Notes: a model not told the origin generated them from the sequence alone. Shown: positions 17,649-26,432, numbered from the stretch's first letter. The stretch: 64,000 bases of DNA from Xylanimonas ulmi (GCF_004216535.1 NZ_SGWX01000001.1:1116001-1180000); one strand, 5' to 3'. Translations and numbers: made by a program.

Positions 17649-18670
17649 GCACGACTGCCGTCCGCACCAGCACCACCTCGCCGGAGCCCACCCGCGTCTC
17701 GACGCTGCGCCGCGGCCTCCGCGCCATCGGCGCCCAGAACCTGAGCCTCGTCGCCGCGATCGTCGCGGTGATGCTCTTCATCGGCTCACAGAACTCGGCG
17801 TTCTACCTGACGTCGAACCTCAAGACGATCGGCATGGCCGTCACGATCTCCGGTCTGCTCGCCATCGTCCAGACCGTGGTCATCGTCATGGGCGGGATCG
17901 ACCTCTCGGTGGGTTCCGTCGCAGGGCTCGCATCGGTGTCATCCGCCATGCTGTTCACCCACTTCGGGGCCGGCGTGAGCATCCTGGGCGCCTTGGCTAT
18001 CGGGGCCGTTTGCGGCGTCGTCAGCGGCTGCATCGTGGTGTTCGGGCGCGTCACGCCAATGATCGCCACGCTCGCAGGGCTCATCGCCTTCAAGGGTGTC
18101 GCGCAACTCATCTCCGACGGCCGCGCTCAGGGCTACACGGGCGCCGACAACGTGTACATCTTCCTCGCCCGCGGCTCGATGATCGGTATCCCCACCCTGG
18201 TGTGGGTGCTCGCTGTGGTCGCGATGGCCGTGCATGTGCTCCTCCGGTACACGCGGGTGGGGCGCAACATCTACGCCGTGGGCGGCAACGACACGGCCGC
18301 CCGCCTCTCCGGCGTCAACATCAACCGGTACATCATCGGCGTCTTCGTCCTGGCCGGGGCCGTCGCGGCCCTGGCCGGGGTGCTCATCACCGCCCGCACA
18401 GGCTCGGGTCAGCCGATCTCCGGATCCGAAGGGCTGGAGTTCCAGTCGATCACGGCCGCAGCCCTCGGTGGGGTAGCGCTGCGCGGCGGCAAGGGCACCA
18501 TCGGGGGAACAATCCTTGCGGTTGTCCTCCTGGGCGTGCTCCTCAACGGGATGTCGCTTCTGGGCGTCAATCCGTTCTGGCAGAACGTCGCTCAGGGGAG
18601 CTTGCTCATCGCGGCCGTAGTGATCCAGCAGCTGCGCAACGGTGAGCGTCGGGTCGGGCTGCCCAAGTGA
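17645..18670 (+). CDS. Sugar ABC transporter permease (AraH/RbsC type)
   Basis: A 341-residue inner-membrane protein, GTG start overlapping the ATPase stop. Eight or more hydrophobic segments can be seen. Family hallmarks include GGIDLSVGSVAGLASV early, TRVGRNIYAVGGNDTAARLSGVN in the central cytoplasmic loop that contacts the ATPase, and ITAAALGGVALRGGKGTIGG near the end. It forms the channel of the CUT2 importer with the neighbouring genes. Confidence 0.9.
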   Translation: MSTTAVRTSTTSPEPTRVSTLRRGLRAIGAQNLSLVAAIVAVMLFIGSQNSAFYLTSNLKTIGMAVTISGLLAIVQTVVIVMGGIDLSVGSVAGLASVSSAMLFTHFGAGVSILGALAIGAVCGVVSGCIVVFGRVTPMIATLAGLIAFKGVAQLISDGRAQGYTGADNVYIFLARGSMIGIPTLVWVLAVVAMAVHVLLRYTRVGRNIYAVGGNDTAARLSGVNINRYIIGVFVLAGAVAALAGVLITARTGSGQPISGSEGLEFQSITAAALGGVALRGGKGTIGGTILAVVLLGVLLNGMSLLGVNPFWQNVAQGSLLIAAVVIQQLRNGERRVGLPK

Positions 18671-19608
18671 TCGAACCGCTCCAGCGGCTCGGGGAGCCGC
18701 AGGTCGAGTCGCCGCTGCGGACGGTCGGCCTGCGCGGCGCGTGCGGGTGGACGGCGGAGGTCGACCTGTGGGGCGGCGGGCTGCGCTCGCTGCGCCGCCG
18801 CGGCGTACCCCTCGTGGAGGAGTACGAGGTGACTGCGGGCGCGCGCCCGCCGCACTGCTCGGGGTCGGTCCTCTTCCCGTGGCCCAACCGTGTGCGCGAC
18901 GGGCTCTGGGTCCACCGTGGCCACCAGCTGGCTCTCGAACTCACGGAACCTAAGCGGTCCACCGCCAACCACGGCCTGGTTCTTGACGACGTGTTCGGCG
19001 TCGTCCGCCACGGGGTGGGCGACGTCGAGCTGGTCACTGACGTGCGCCACCGCCCCGGCTACCCGTTCACCCTGCGGCTCGCGACCAGGTACACCCTCTC
19101 TCCCGCGGGCTTGCGCGTGGAGCACCTCATCGAGAACCTCGGGGACGACACAGCACCGGTCGCGATCGGCGCGCACCCGTACGTGCGGGTTGGGGACGTG
19201 CCGACGAGTTCACTCTCGGTCCGGGTTGATGCCGAGGCGGCCTTGCGGGTCGATGGCCGGCTTCTCCCCGTGGGGTGGGACGTGCTCGATGGGCGACCGG
19301 TGCTCCCCTCCCCGCTGGGTGGTGCCGATGTCAACGCCTGCCTGCGCTTGCGTCCCGCACACGCGCAGGGGGCGAGGCACCACGTGGCCGCCCCGGACGG
19401 GCGTCAGGTGGTCGTCTGGACGGACCCGGATCTCGCGTACGTGCATGTGTACGTGTGCCCCGACCTGCCCTCCGACGGCGGACCCCGCCGTGCGCTCGCC
19501 ATCGAGCCGATGAGTGCTCCGCCCGACGCGCTGCGGTCAGGCGAGGGTCTACACCGGCTGGAGCCCGGCGCGACCTGGACCGTGGCTTGGGGGATCTCGG
19601 TCGGCTGA
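18667..19608 (+). CDS. Aldose 1-epimerase family protein
   Basis: A 313-residue GalM-like beta-sandwich enzyme, GTG start overlapping the permease stop. Expected motifs are in order: PWPNRVRDG near residues 78-86, NHGLVLDDVF (catalytic-type His, about 101), GAHPYVRVG (second His, about 171) and IEPMSAPPDAL near the end, carrying the catalytic Glu. It would interconvert the anomers of the imported aldose, and is the last gene of the operon. No kinase or isomerase for the sugar is present, so downstream metabolism must be encoded elsewhere. Confidence 0.85.
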   Translation: MIEPLQRLGEPQVESPLRTVGLRGACGWTAEVDLWGGGLRSLRRRGVPLVEEYEVTAGARPPHCSGSVLFPWPNRVRDGLWVHRGHQLALELTEPKRSTANHGLVLDDVFGVVRHGVGDVELVTDVRHRPGYPFTLRLATRYTLSPAGLRVEHLIENLGDDTAPVAIGAHPYVRVGDVPTSSLSVRVDAEAALRVDGRLLPVGWDVLDGRPVLPSPLGGADVNACLRLRPAHAQGARHHVAAPDGRQVVVWTDPDLAYVHVYVCPDLPSDGGPRRALAIEPMSAPPDALRSGEGLHRLEPGATWTVAWGISVG

Positions 19609-19976
19609 CGCTGGAATGCGGTAAGCCCCGCCAGGTGAGCGCCGCAGAACGGAGGATCACGGGTGCGCGGGCCGCTACGGCCTGGAGCATGGTGGCGCGC
19701 GCCTCCTCGCGCATGTCCAGGTGCATTCGTCCGGCCGGGGAACTGCGCTCACCACATCGCGGAGGAGGGATGTGAAGGCTCCAGATGAGTCACCAATCTC
19801 ACCAGACTGGGCCCACCTGGTTCCGCGATGCCCCGTCAGCAGCGCGCTCATCGGCGGCATCCACCCGTGTCCTCCGGCCTGCTGGCGGGCGGGACGCGGC
19901 AAGGACGGATCCGCGGTGTGCCGGTTGGAACGTTCGCTCGCCCCCTGTGGTGCTGGGGTCGAGTACGCGAGGGTCC
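19609..19976. other. No intact gene; decayed sequence
   Basis: 368 bp between the epimerase and a truncated-looking gene. Short open stretches exist on both strands but none has a ribosome site together with coding character. Probably element debris near the island end. Confidence 0.45.
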
Positions 19977-20423
19977 GTGGAGGACCGACTTCCTGACCTG
20001 TTACGACGGCTCGAGATCTACCGACTTCAGGCAGAGGCGGCCGAAGCGGCGGCAAAGCGGCGTGCGGCGGAGGAGCGACGGGAGTGGGAGGCGGCGATGG
20101 CCGTCGCCAGGTCCCGCTACGACGAGCACTCGCGGTGGGAGCACTTCGTCACGGCGTCGGACACGTGGATCGAGCACCGCGAGCGGCGAGCGTTCCTAGC
20201 CGAAGCGCGGCACGCGGCGTCGCAGTGCGACGACGAGACACGCCTCGCCGTGCTTACGCAACTCGACCTGGCGGCGCGTCTGCTCGACGAGCGGGACCCG
20301 TTTCTGAGACCGGAACTCTTGATTCCGGAGGTCCGAGCCCCCAAAGCCGACGAGCTGATTCCGTTCCTGGATGGCTGGGAGCCGTGGGGCCCAACTCGAC
20401 GATGGAACTGGAAGGCCCGGTAG
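19977..20423 (+). CDS. Hypothetical coiled-coil protein, probably a 3' fragment
   Basis: 148 residues from a GTG with only a weak ribosome site (GAGGG). The frame is open to 19785, but that part looks non-coding. It begins with a strongly helical charged segment (LLRRLEIYRLQAEAAEAAAK and the following Glu/Arg-rich stretch, about residues 5-45). A compact C-terminal part follows (WIEHRERRAFLAEARHAA, LTQLDLAARLLDERDPF). The pattern resembles the C-terminal ends of longer element-borne proteins of Actinobacteria, so I suspect 5' truncation. Function unknown. It lies 240 bp from the tRNA fragment that bounds the island. Confidence 0.45.
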   Translation: MEDRLPDLLRRLEIYRLQAEAAEAAAKRRAAEERREWEAAMAVARSRYDEHSRWEHFVTASDTWIEHRERRAFLAEARHAASQCDDETRLAVLTQLDLAARLLDERDPFLRPELLIPEVRAPKADELIPFLDGWEPWGPTRRWNWKAR

Positions 20424-20665
20424 CGATGCTTGGTCGGACCTGGGTCACGCCGCAAAATGGGTGGCAGGGTGGTGCGGGCGCTGGGTGTCCGTCAGCGTTT
20501 GGTGGGGGATCAAGACGCTGATCACTTAGGCATCAGATACTCGCGGCCTACGCCGTTCTCAGTCGGTACCACTGAGTACGCTGCTGAGGACGTTCACGCA
20601 GGTAGACCATTCTGGTCGGCCCAACTCGACTCGCGTCGGAACCTCCCGAAAGTGCCACGAGGTAC

Positions 20666-20701
20666 TCAAGGGGTCGCAGGTTCAAATCCTGTCAGCCCGA
20701 C
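20666..20701 (+). other. tRNA-Pro 3'-end fragment: attachment-site half of an integrated element
   Basis: TCAAGGGGTCGCAGG followed by the T-loop TTCAAAT, CCTGT and the acceptor strand CAGCCCG plus A. It gives the anticodon-stem 3' strand, variable loop, T-arm and 3' acceptor strand of a tRNA, with nothing of the 5' half upstream. The implied C1:G72 pair with A73 points to tRNA-Pro. A tRNA 3' end cut off from its 5' half and still followed by a terminator is the usual result of site-specific integration into a tRNA gene. Confidence 0.75.
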
Positions 20702-20708
20702 AGGCGGG

Positions 20709-20741
20709 AAGGCCGGAATCTCAACGATTCCGGCCTTCTTC
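20709..20741 (+). terminator. Rho-independent terminator of the original tRNA gene
   Basis: A 12-bp perfect stem AAGGCCGGAATC/GATTCCGGCCTT with a 5-base loop TCAAC, ending in CTTCTTC. It sits 8 bp after the tRNA fragment. Confidence 0.8.
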
Positions 20742-20888
20742 ACTTCCCGGCTTGACGTCGCGGTGCACACAGAGGTAGGCCATTCACCCCGCTCCTACGC
20801 CCGCCCCCACGGGTTAGCGGCCACGAGGTGGGACGGCGTCCAGGCGGTGGGTTCTGCGGCCGAATCGCTGTCCAGACGTGCGGCCGGC

Positions 20889-22373
20889 TCAGGCCTGCCG
20901 GGCCTCCTTCAGTGAGCCGGCGGGCGCCGCCGGTGCGGCGGCGGCAGCGGTTCGGCGTTCCACCACGGCGAGGAGCACCGCCGGGAGGGCGGCCGCGGCG
21001 CCGATGCCGAGCGTCCACCAGAAGGCCACGCCAAACCCGTTCGCTTGGTCGGCCGGCAAGTGGGCGGACTGGAGTTGCCGCTGGAGCACGACGGCGAGAA
21101 TCGCGGCAGCGAGCGAGCCGCCGATGCGCTGGCCCACGTTGAGTTGCACGGTGGCGTCTGGGATCTTCATCGGTGACACCGCGCGGAAGGCCGCCGTGAC
21201 CGCCGGGACCGCGCACGTGCCGATGCCAAAGCCGCGGACCACCATGGCGACGCCGATCCACCAGTACGACGTCGTGTCACCGATCAGGACGAACGGCACG
21301 GTCCCGACGATGCTGATCAGGCCGCCGACCAGCGCGACCGGGCCGCTGCCGAACTTGTCCACGAAGCGGGCCACCCGCAACAGAGCCACCGCGATGCCGA
21401 CGCCCTGCGGGATCAGCAGCAGACCCGTGGCGACCGCGTCCTCGCCGCGAACGGTCTGGAAGTAGAGCGGCATGAGGATGACGGCGCCCAGGCTCAGCGC
21501 GCCCATGAAGAAGTTGGTGAGCGAGGCGGCGCTGTAGGTCTGGTCCTTGAACAGCCGGAGGTCCAGGAGTGGCTTGGCGCGGCGTAGCGAGACGACGATG
21601 AAGGAGGCGAGGAGCAGGGCGCCTGAGACGAGTGGGACGAGCACCTTGGCGGAGGTGGCGTGGCCGGAGTTGCCGATCTCGGAGAGCCCGAAGGTCAGAC
21701 CGACGCTCGCCGCGACGATGGTGACCAGGCCGGGGACGTCGAGTTTGCCCGGGTGGGTGATCGTGTCGCCCGGCAGCAGCCGGACGGCCAGCAGCACGGT
21801 GATCATGCCGATCGGGATGTTCACCAGGAAGATGGACTCCCAGCCGACGTGCTGTAGGAGCAGACCGCCCAGTGTGGGGCCGATCACCGGGGCCATGATG
21901 ACCGGGATGCCGCTCACGCTCACGACCCTGGCCATCAGCCGGGGTCCGGCGGCGCGGACCAAGATCGCCTGGCTGACGGGGACGGCGATGCCGCCGATGC
22001 CCTGCAGTGCGCGGAAGGCGATCAGTTGCTCGACGGAGGTGGCCAGGGCGCAGGCCAGCGACGCAAGCGTGAACACGGCGATTGCGGCGATGAAGACCCG
22101 TTTGGCGCCCCATCGCGCGCCAAACCAGCCGCTGATGGGGATGACTGCGGTCATCGCCAGGAGGTAGGCGGTGACCAGCCACTGGATGGTGGACAGCGAG
22201 GTGTCCCACTCCTTCGTGAGCGTCTGGAGCGCGACGTTGACGACGGTGGAGTCGAGGAAGACCATGAACGCGCCGAGTGTGGTCACCGCGATCACCTTGC
22301 GGAGCGCGGGGGAGAACGGCTCCCTTCCGGCGTCCGGTGCGCTCGGAGGGCTGGTGGTGGTCTCCGCTGACAT
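20889..22373 (-). CDS. MFS drug-efflux transporter, DHA2/EmrB-QacA family
   Basis: A 494-residue membrane transporter with about 14 hydrophobic segments. DHA2 signatures are visible: GAFMVFLDSTVVNVALQTL (motif D1), RWGAKRVFIAAIAVFTLASL (motif A), RALQGIGGIAVPVSQAILV and GPTLGGLLLQHVGWESIFLV (motif C region). It would expel hydrophobic or cationic toxicants using the proton gradient. The ATG at 22373 lies behind AGGGAG; a TTG two codons upstream is less likely. Divergent from a TetR regulator with three operators between, so it is probably repressed until substrate binds that regulator. Confidence 0.88.
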   Translation of the reverse strand: MSAETTTSPPSAPDAGREPFSPALRKVIAVTTLGAFMVFLDSTVVNVALQTLTKEWDTSLSTIQWLVTAYLLAMTAVIPISGWFGARWGAKRVFIAAIAVFTLASLACALATSVEQLIAFRALQGIGGIAVPVSQAILVRAAGPRLMARVVSVSGIPVIMAPVIGPTLGGLLLQHVGWESIFLVNIPIGMITVLLAVRLLPGDTITHPGKLDVPGLVTIVAASVGLTFGLSEIGNSGHATSAKVLVPLVSGALLLASFIVVSLRRAKPLLDLRLFKDQTYSAASLTNFFMGALSLGAVILMPLYFQTVRGEDAVATGLLLIPQGVGIAVALLRVARFVDKFGSGPVALVGGLISIVGTVPFVLIGDTTSYWWIGVAMVVRGFGIGTCAVPAVTAAFRAVSPMKIPDATVQLNVGQRIGGSLAAAILAVVLQRQLQSAHLPADQANGFGVAFWWTLGIGAAAALPAVLLAVVERRTAAAAAPAAPAGSLKEARQA

Positions 22374-22427
22374 GGTCAATCTCCCTCAAGTGCGGACGTG
22401 GGCGGAACAAGGGGGCTCTGTACACTG

Positions 22428-22485
22428 GGAGCAGTGCTCCGAAAAAACGAAGCGGTGCTCCGATTACTGTACGGAGCGGTGCTCC
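22428..22485. promoter_or_regulatory. Three operator copies for the TetR regulator
   Basis: GGAGCAGTGCTCC (22428-22440), GAAGCGGTGCTCC (22449-22461) and GGAGCGGTGCTCC (22473-22485). The first and third are perfect GGAGC/GCTCC palindromes around 3 bp; the second has one arm mismatch. Start-to-start spacing is 21 and 24 bp. They fill the divergent gap between the efflux gene and its TetR neighbour. Confidence 0.75.
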
Positions 22486-22508
22486 AGATCTCAAGCAAGC
22501 GAGGCGCC

Positions 22509-23165
22509 ATGAGTGGACGAGACGGCGCGGTCGCCGGACCGGACGGGACAGCGGGACCGCCTGAGGGTGCGGCACGGACCGAGGCTGGCGGCGGTATGCG
22601 CGTCGACGCCCGCCGCAACCGCGACAACCTTGTCGCGGTGGCCCGCACCGTCATGGCCGAGGAGGGGCTGGACGCCTCCCTGCGTGACGTTGCGCGCCGC
22701 GCCGGCGTCGGCATCGCCACGCTCTATCGCCATTTCCCCACGCGGGACGCGCTGGTGCAGGCGGTGCTCAGCGACCGGCTCAACGCGCTCGCCGACGCCG
22801 CCGACGAGTCGCTGGCCGCTCCCTCTCCGGGTGAGGCGCTGGCCGGGTGGCTGCATCGGTTCGCCGCGGGCTCGGGCGCCTTCCACGGACTGCCCGGCTC
22901 GGTGCTGGCGGCACTTCACGACAGCCGGTCCGAGCTGCACGGCTCCTGCGTGGCGATGAACGAGTCCGCTTCCCGCCTCTTGCAGCGCGCCCAGGAGGCG
23001 GGCGAGGTACGGCCGGACGTCGACGCAGAGGACCTCTTCACCGCCGCCGCGGCGATCGGCTGGGCAGCGCAGTACTCCGCGACCGAGCGCGCCGAGCGCA
23101 TCCTGACGCTGCTTACAAATGGAATGCGCGCCGAGGCGCCAGAAACGGTAGGCCGCCGGGCGTAA
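22509..23165 (+). CDS. TetR-family repressor of the efflux pump
   Basis: A 218-residue regulator. The start at ATG 22509 is chosen because the upstream open frame overlaps the operators. The N-terminal helix-turn-helix (about residues 30-75) includes LDASLRDVARRAGVGIATLY and RHFPTRDALVQAV, standard TetR. The remaining helices form the ligand-binding dimer domain (LAGWLHRFAAGSGAFHG and onward). It most likely binds the three GGAGC-N3-GCTCC sites and represses both itself and the divergent DHA2 transporter. Confidence 0.85.
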   Translation: MSGRDGAVAGPDGTAGPPEGAARTEAGGGMRVDARRNRDNLVAVARTVMAEEGLDASLRDVARRAGVGIATLYRHFPTRDALVQAVLSDRLNALADAADESLAAPSPGEALAGWLHRFAAGSGAFHGLPGSVLAALHDSRSELHGSCVAMNESASRLLQRAQEAGEVRPDVDAEDLFTAAAAIGWAAQYSATERAERILTLLTNGMRAEAPETVGRRA

Positions 23166-23265
23166 CAGCCCGGTCCGACTGTGAGGCGGACACCACCCTC
23201 ACACCAGTGTCCCGGCCCAGGACCGGGTTCAGTCGCGTCCAGCAGGGGAGCCGTGTCGCCGCCGC

Positions 23266-23508
23266 GGGGCGCTGCGTCGTCACGAGAAGGCGGCGCTCTC
23301 GCTCGCCGACGTCGCCCCGCGAGGAGGCGGCATCCTGGTCAATGTCCTGCGCTCCCAGATCGGGATGGGCGAGGGCAGGTCGTCGCGGCCCAGGCGCGAC
23401 ACCGGCACGCTGCGACCCTCGCACAGCGCCACATCCGACCGGCCGACGCCATGGCGACGACGTCGTCGCGAGACCTGGGCGTGGCTGGCTATCGGCGCAG
23501 CGCTGTGA
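23266..23508 (+). pseudogene. Tyrosine recombinase (integrase) remnant, frameshifted and internally deleted
   Basis: In frame 1 (23266 to about 23372) the sequence reads GALRRHEKAALSLADVAPR and GGGILVNVLRSQIG. This is box I of tyrosine recombinases, including its catalytic Arg. In frame 3 (from 23376) it continues GQVVAAQARHRHAATLAQRH, then IRPADAMATTSSRDLGV, which matches the C-terminal end of these enzymes. The catalytic Tyr is replaced by His (RHIRP for RYIRP). The middle with the His-x-x-Arg box is gone. It is a dead integrase tail, a likely relic of an element that used a nearby attachment site. Confidence 0.6.
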
Positions 23509-24919
23509 GCGCGAGCGTGCCCGCGACGGCGGAGACGCGGCCCTGCGCCCGGCGATCCTCGGAGCGTTCACCGATGGCCCCGAGGATGGAGCCGGCAGTC
23601 CCGGCGTGGCGCAGTGATGCCCGGTCGACCGGCGAGCCGTCCGGCATCCGGTAGCCGATCTCGCCGAGATGCGCGCCGATCGCGGCCCACGGCAGCTGCT
23701 TGCCCATGCTTGTCGCGGCGTAGGCGAGGACGAGGAGGTTGGCGTCATCGGCAAAGGTGCGTCCGTCGCCAGGCTGCAGCGTCGAAGCCAGGTGCGCGAG
23801 CAGCGCCCGCGGCCGGCCTCGCGCGGCGGCTCCGGCCCGCGTGGGGAGCAGGTGGCCCCTGTACTTCCTCAGGAGCCCCAGAGGCCTGGTCATCAGGTCG
23901 CGGAACTCGGCCACGGGCCACGTCAGGTCCTCGCGGTTCGCCTTGCCGATCCAGCCGGCCATGGTCGGCAGGAGTGTGGCGAGGGCTTCGACGTCGGCGG
24001 GCTTGAGGTACCCGGCCGCGGTGAGCGGGATGCCGCCGTCCGATGCCCGGTCCAGCAACCACAGGTGCGGGAGCAGGGCGGCGGCGAGCTCGTCGTCCGA
24101 CGGCGTCTCGGGCGGATCCGGCAGCGCCGCCAGGTCGGCGGCGAGCGTCACGGTCGGGTCGTCGTACGCAAGCATGGCGAGCATGTTGATGAGGCGGCGC
24201 GGGTACGCGCGCCGACGCAGCTCGTAGAGCGGCCCCGCCAGGGCTGTGTTCACGGATGCGATGTCAAAGTGGGCCGGGTCGTCGAGTACCTCGGCGAGCT
24301 CCTCGGCGGTGCGGATCGAGCCCGAGTCGTCGGGCGGGGCCGTGCGGCGGCCGTCGACGCAGCGGGCCACGGCGTGGCCGTCGTCGGTGAGCGGTATGAC
24401 CTGTTCGAGACGGAGGGTGAGGTCCCAGTTGTCGCCGTAGTCGTAGAGGTAGGCGAGGGCGTCGCCGGGTGCGGCGAGCGCCTCGTCGAGCCGGATCTGC
24501 TCTTCGGGGAAGCGGGCGCCGTCGTCGTCCTCGAGGTTCTCGAGGTCACCCTCTTCGACGTCGTACGGGCACAGGTACCGCTCGGCGGCGTGGTCGTACG
24601 TCTCCGCGGAGAGCCAGAACGAGTGCAGGTGCGAGTCCGTCCATCCGAACGCGTCCTGGAGGACGTCATGGACGACGTCGAGGGTCAGGTCGGAGCGCAG
24701 GTCCAGGCGACGCCAGATGGGCGGCTTCGCCCGGTTGAGATCGACGCGCACCCGCAGGACGACGACGTCGTCGCGGCGCGGGTGCCGAGAGCGCGGGGGA
24801 GTCGTGGGGCGGTGTCGTCGGACGGGCCCGACGGCGAACGTGTCGAGGACGGCGCCGATGCCGACCTGGGCGACGAGGTCCTCCAGTGTGGCGCGGAACT
24901 CGTCCTCGTTCGTCGTCAT
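23489..24919 (-). CDS. Plasmid pRiA4b ORF-3-like protein
   Basis: A 476-residue cytoplasmic protein starting at ATG 24919 behind GAGGTGGGG. Residues about 48-210 form the pRiA4b ORF-3 domain, with recognisable VDLNRAKPPIWRRLDLRSDL, HVLQDAFGWTDSHLHSFWL-type sequence and YLYDYGDNWDLTLRLEQVI. The C-terminal 250 residues are helical and carry no motif I know. The family is found on plasmids and chromosomes with no established reaction. Its 3' end overlaps the oppositely oriented integrase debris, consistent with an accessory location. Confidence 0.75.
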   Translation of the reverse strand: MTTNEDEFRATLEDLVAQVGIGAVLDTFAVGPVRRHRPTTPPRSRHPRRDDVVVLRVRVDLNRAKPPIWRRLDLRSDLTLDVVHDVLQDAFGWTDSHLHSFWLSAETYDHAAERYLCPYDVEEGDLENLEDDDGARFPEEQIRLDEALAAPGDALAYLYDYGDNWDLTLRLEQVIPLTDDGHAVARCVDGRRTAPPDDSGSIRTAEELAEVLDDPAHFDIASVNTALAGPLYELRRRAYPRRLINMLAMLAYDDPTVTLAADLAALPDPPETPSDDELAAALLPHLWLLDRASDGGIPLTAAGYLKPADVEALATLLPTMAGWIGKANREDLTWPVAEFRDLMTRPLGLLRKYRGHLLPTRAGAAARGRPRALLAHLASTLQPGDGRTFADDANLLVLAYAATSMGKQLPWAAIGAHLGEIGYRMPDGSPVDRASLRHAGTAGSILGAIGERSEDRRAQGRVSAVAGTLALTALRR

Positions 24920-25248
24920 TCCCCACCTCGCTGTGTGATGGCCCGGCATGCTTGATCGAGACCGCGCCGCAGGCTTATGGCGTCCTGGAGTGGTCGCAGA
25001 CAGCGTACGCAACGCCGCGGTGGAGCAGCTCGGGACAATCCGCAGCGACGGGCTCCGCGTTGCCGTCGTGCGGGTCGAACGAAGTGGGGCGGCTGGGGAG
25101 ACAGGGGCGTGGTGGAACCGGTCGAGGTGTCTCGGGTCCGGACCGGGATCGCGCCGACCAGGCCTTTCGCCGCAGCCGCAGCCGCGGTCCGACTCCCGCC
25201 CCGCCACCCTGGACCACCGCGACCCCGCCGTGGGAGCGTCCGACCACG
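24920..25248. other. Gap without recognisable feature
   Basis: 329 bp between divergent genes. It must contain the promoter of the pRiA4b ORF-3-like gene. I see no convincing repeat, RNA or small gene in it. Confidence 0.4.
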
Positions 25249-25524
25249 ATGGGCATCCGTGACGAGCGCTCCGCCATGCTGGTGGGCGGGGTGCGCCGTG
25301 AGGCCGAGGCAGCCTGGGACGCGGGCCACGACCTGCACGCTCCGGTGCTGCCGTACCCGCCGAGCGGCCGCGCGATCCCCGGTGGGGGCGGCGACGTGGC
25401 GGCGATGGCTGAGGCGGTCCTGGCGGTCGGGTGGCGACTGCACACGTGGACGGTGGTCGCTGACGGGCGCGGGCGCATGAAGGCCGCGCCGCTGTTCGTC
25501 CGGCCTGGCGTCGAGGCCCGCTGA
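25249..25524 (+). CDS. Small hypothetical protein
   Basis: 91 residues from ATG 25249. A GGGAG lies 12 bp upstream, rather far. The sequence (SAMLVGGVRREAEAAWDAGH, VLPYPPSGRAIPGGGGDVAA, MAEAVLAVGWRLHTWTVVAD) shows helix-strand alternation and sensible amino-acid use. It resembles short conserved actinobacterial hypotheticals of no known function. It has no operon partner. Confidence 0.45.
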   Translation: MGIRDERSAMLVGGVRREAEAAWDAGHDLHAPVLPYPPSGRAIPGGGGDVAAMAEAVLAVGWRLHTWTVVADGRGRMKAAPLFVRPGVEAR

Positions 25525-25614
25525 CAGGCCAAACGCTCGAACCGTCTCCGGCCGGGCCCGGGCTGAGATCGGCCGTCTCGGTGACACCTCGAGCGACCCA
25601 CGAGAGCTCGGCCG

Positions 25615-26376
25615 TCACGGGCGCCGCCCGGTGAAGCGCCGACCCCACGCCGTCGGTGTGATCGACGTGGCCGTCACCGTCGGCGTAGGAGCCCGCAGGA
25701 GGAGCGCGGCCACGCCCAGCAGCCACAGGCACCACACCACGTAGCCCGCGAAGTTGCTCAGGCTGGCTGCCTCGACCAGCGGGATCACGACTCCGGTGGC
25801 GATGAGAGCCGCCGCCGCGACGCCGATCACGGCCATCCAGCGCGGCAGGATCGTGCGGCCCAGGGCGACCACCACCAGCACGGTGAACGTCGCGGTCAAG
25901 GCGTAGCCGAAGGTCTCGCCGATGAGTCTGCCCAGCAGGTTGTGCAGCAACTCGAAACGCGCTTCGGCGTCGGCGCGCCGCGTGGGGTCGAGAGCCTCCT
26001 GGCTGACACCGGGGACGACGGTGGCCCAGCGCAGCAGCCCAATCACCTGGACGGCCGCTGCGGCGATGCCGACGCGAGCGATCCAGGCTCCGAGGGTCCC
26101 CCCGACCAGACGTCCCAGGAACACCCCGGCCGGAGCCATCAGGGCGGCGCTGAGGGCCAAGACGAGGAACCAGGTGACAACGGCGCCCTGGCGCTCGCGG
26201 AACAGGGCGAGGATCTGCGATGTCGGCTCCTCCAGGATCTGCGGGTACTGGAAGATCGAGCCGAGGACCGTGAACCCGGCGATGGCGAGCACGGACGCCA
26301 GGGCCAGCGCGGCGGCGGCGAGACGGGCGGCGCTGCGGTGGGTGACGGGTTCTTGGGTGATGGTCTGGGCGCCCAT
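25615..26376 (-). CDS. DUF4386-family membrane protein
   Basis: A 253-residue integral membrane protein; ATG 26376 has GGAGG upstream. Six hydrophobic segments are visible (about residues 18-40, 65-88, 98-118, 165-188, 195-216, 220-240). The loop between segments three and four contains EALDPTRRADAEARFELLHN and GRLIGETFG, typical of DUF4386 proteins. Function unknown. It follows the NAD(P)-binding protein gene in the same direction after 56 bp and may belong to that operon. Confidence 0.65.
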   Translation of the reverse strand: MGAQTITQEPVTHRSAARLAAAALALASVLAIAGFTVLGSIFQYPQILEEPTSQILALFRERQGAVVTWFLVLALSAALMAPAGVFLGRLVGGTLGAWIARVGIAAAAVQVIGLLRWATVVPGVSQEALDPTRRADAEARFELLHNLLGRLIGETFGYALTATFTVLVVVALGRTILPRWMAVIGVAAAALIATGVVIPLVEAASLSNFAGYVVWCLWLLGVAALLLRAPTPTVTATSITPTAWGRRFTGRRP

Positions 26377-26432
26377 GTGCGGCCTCCGAGTCGTGATGCG
26401 CGGTGTCTGGCGTGGAGGTACGGGGTGACGGG

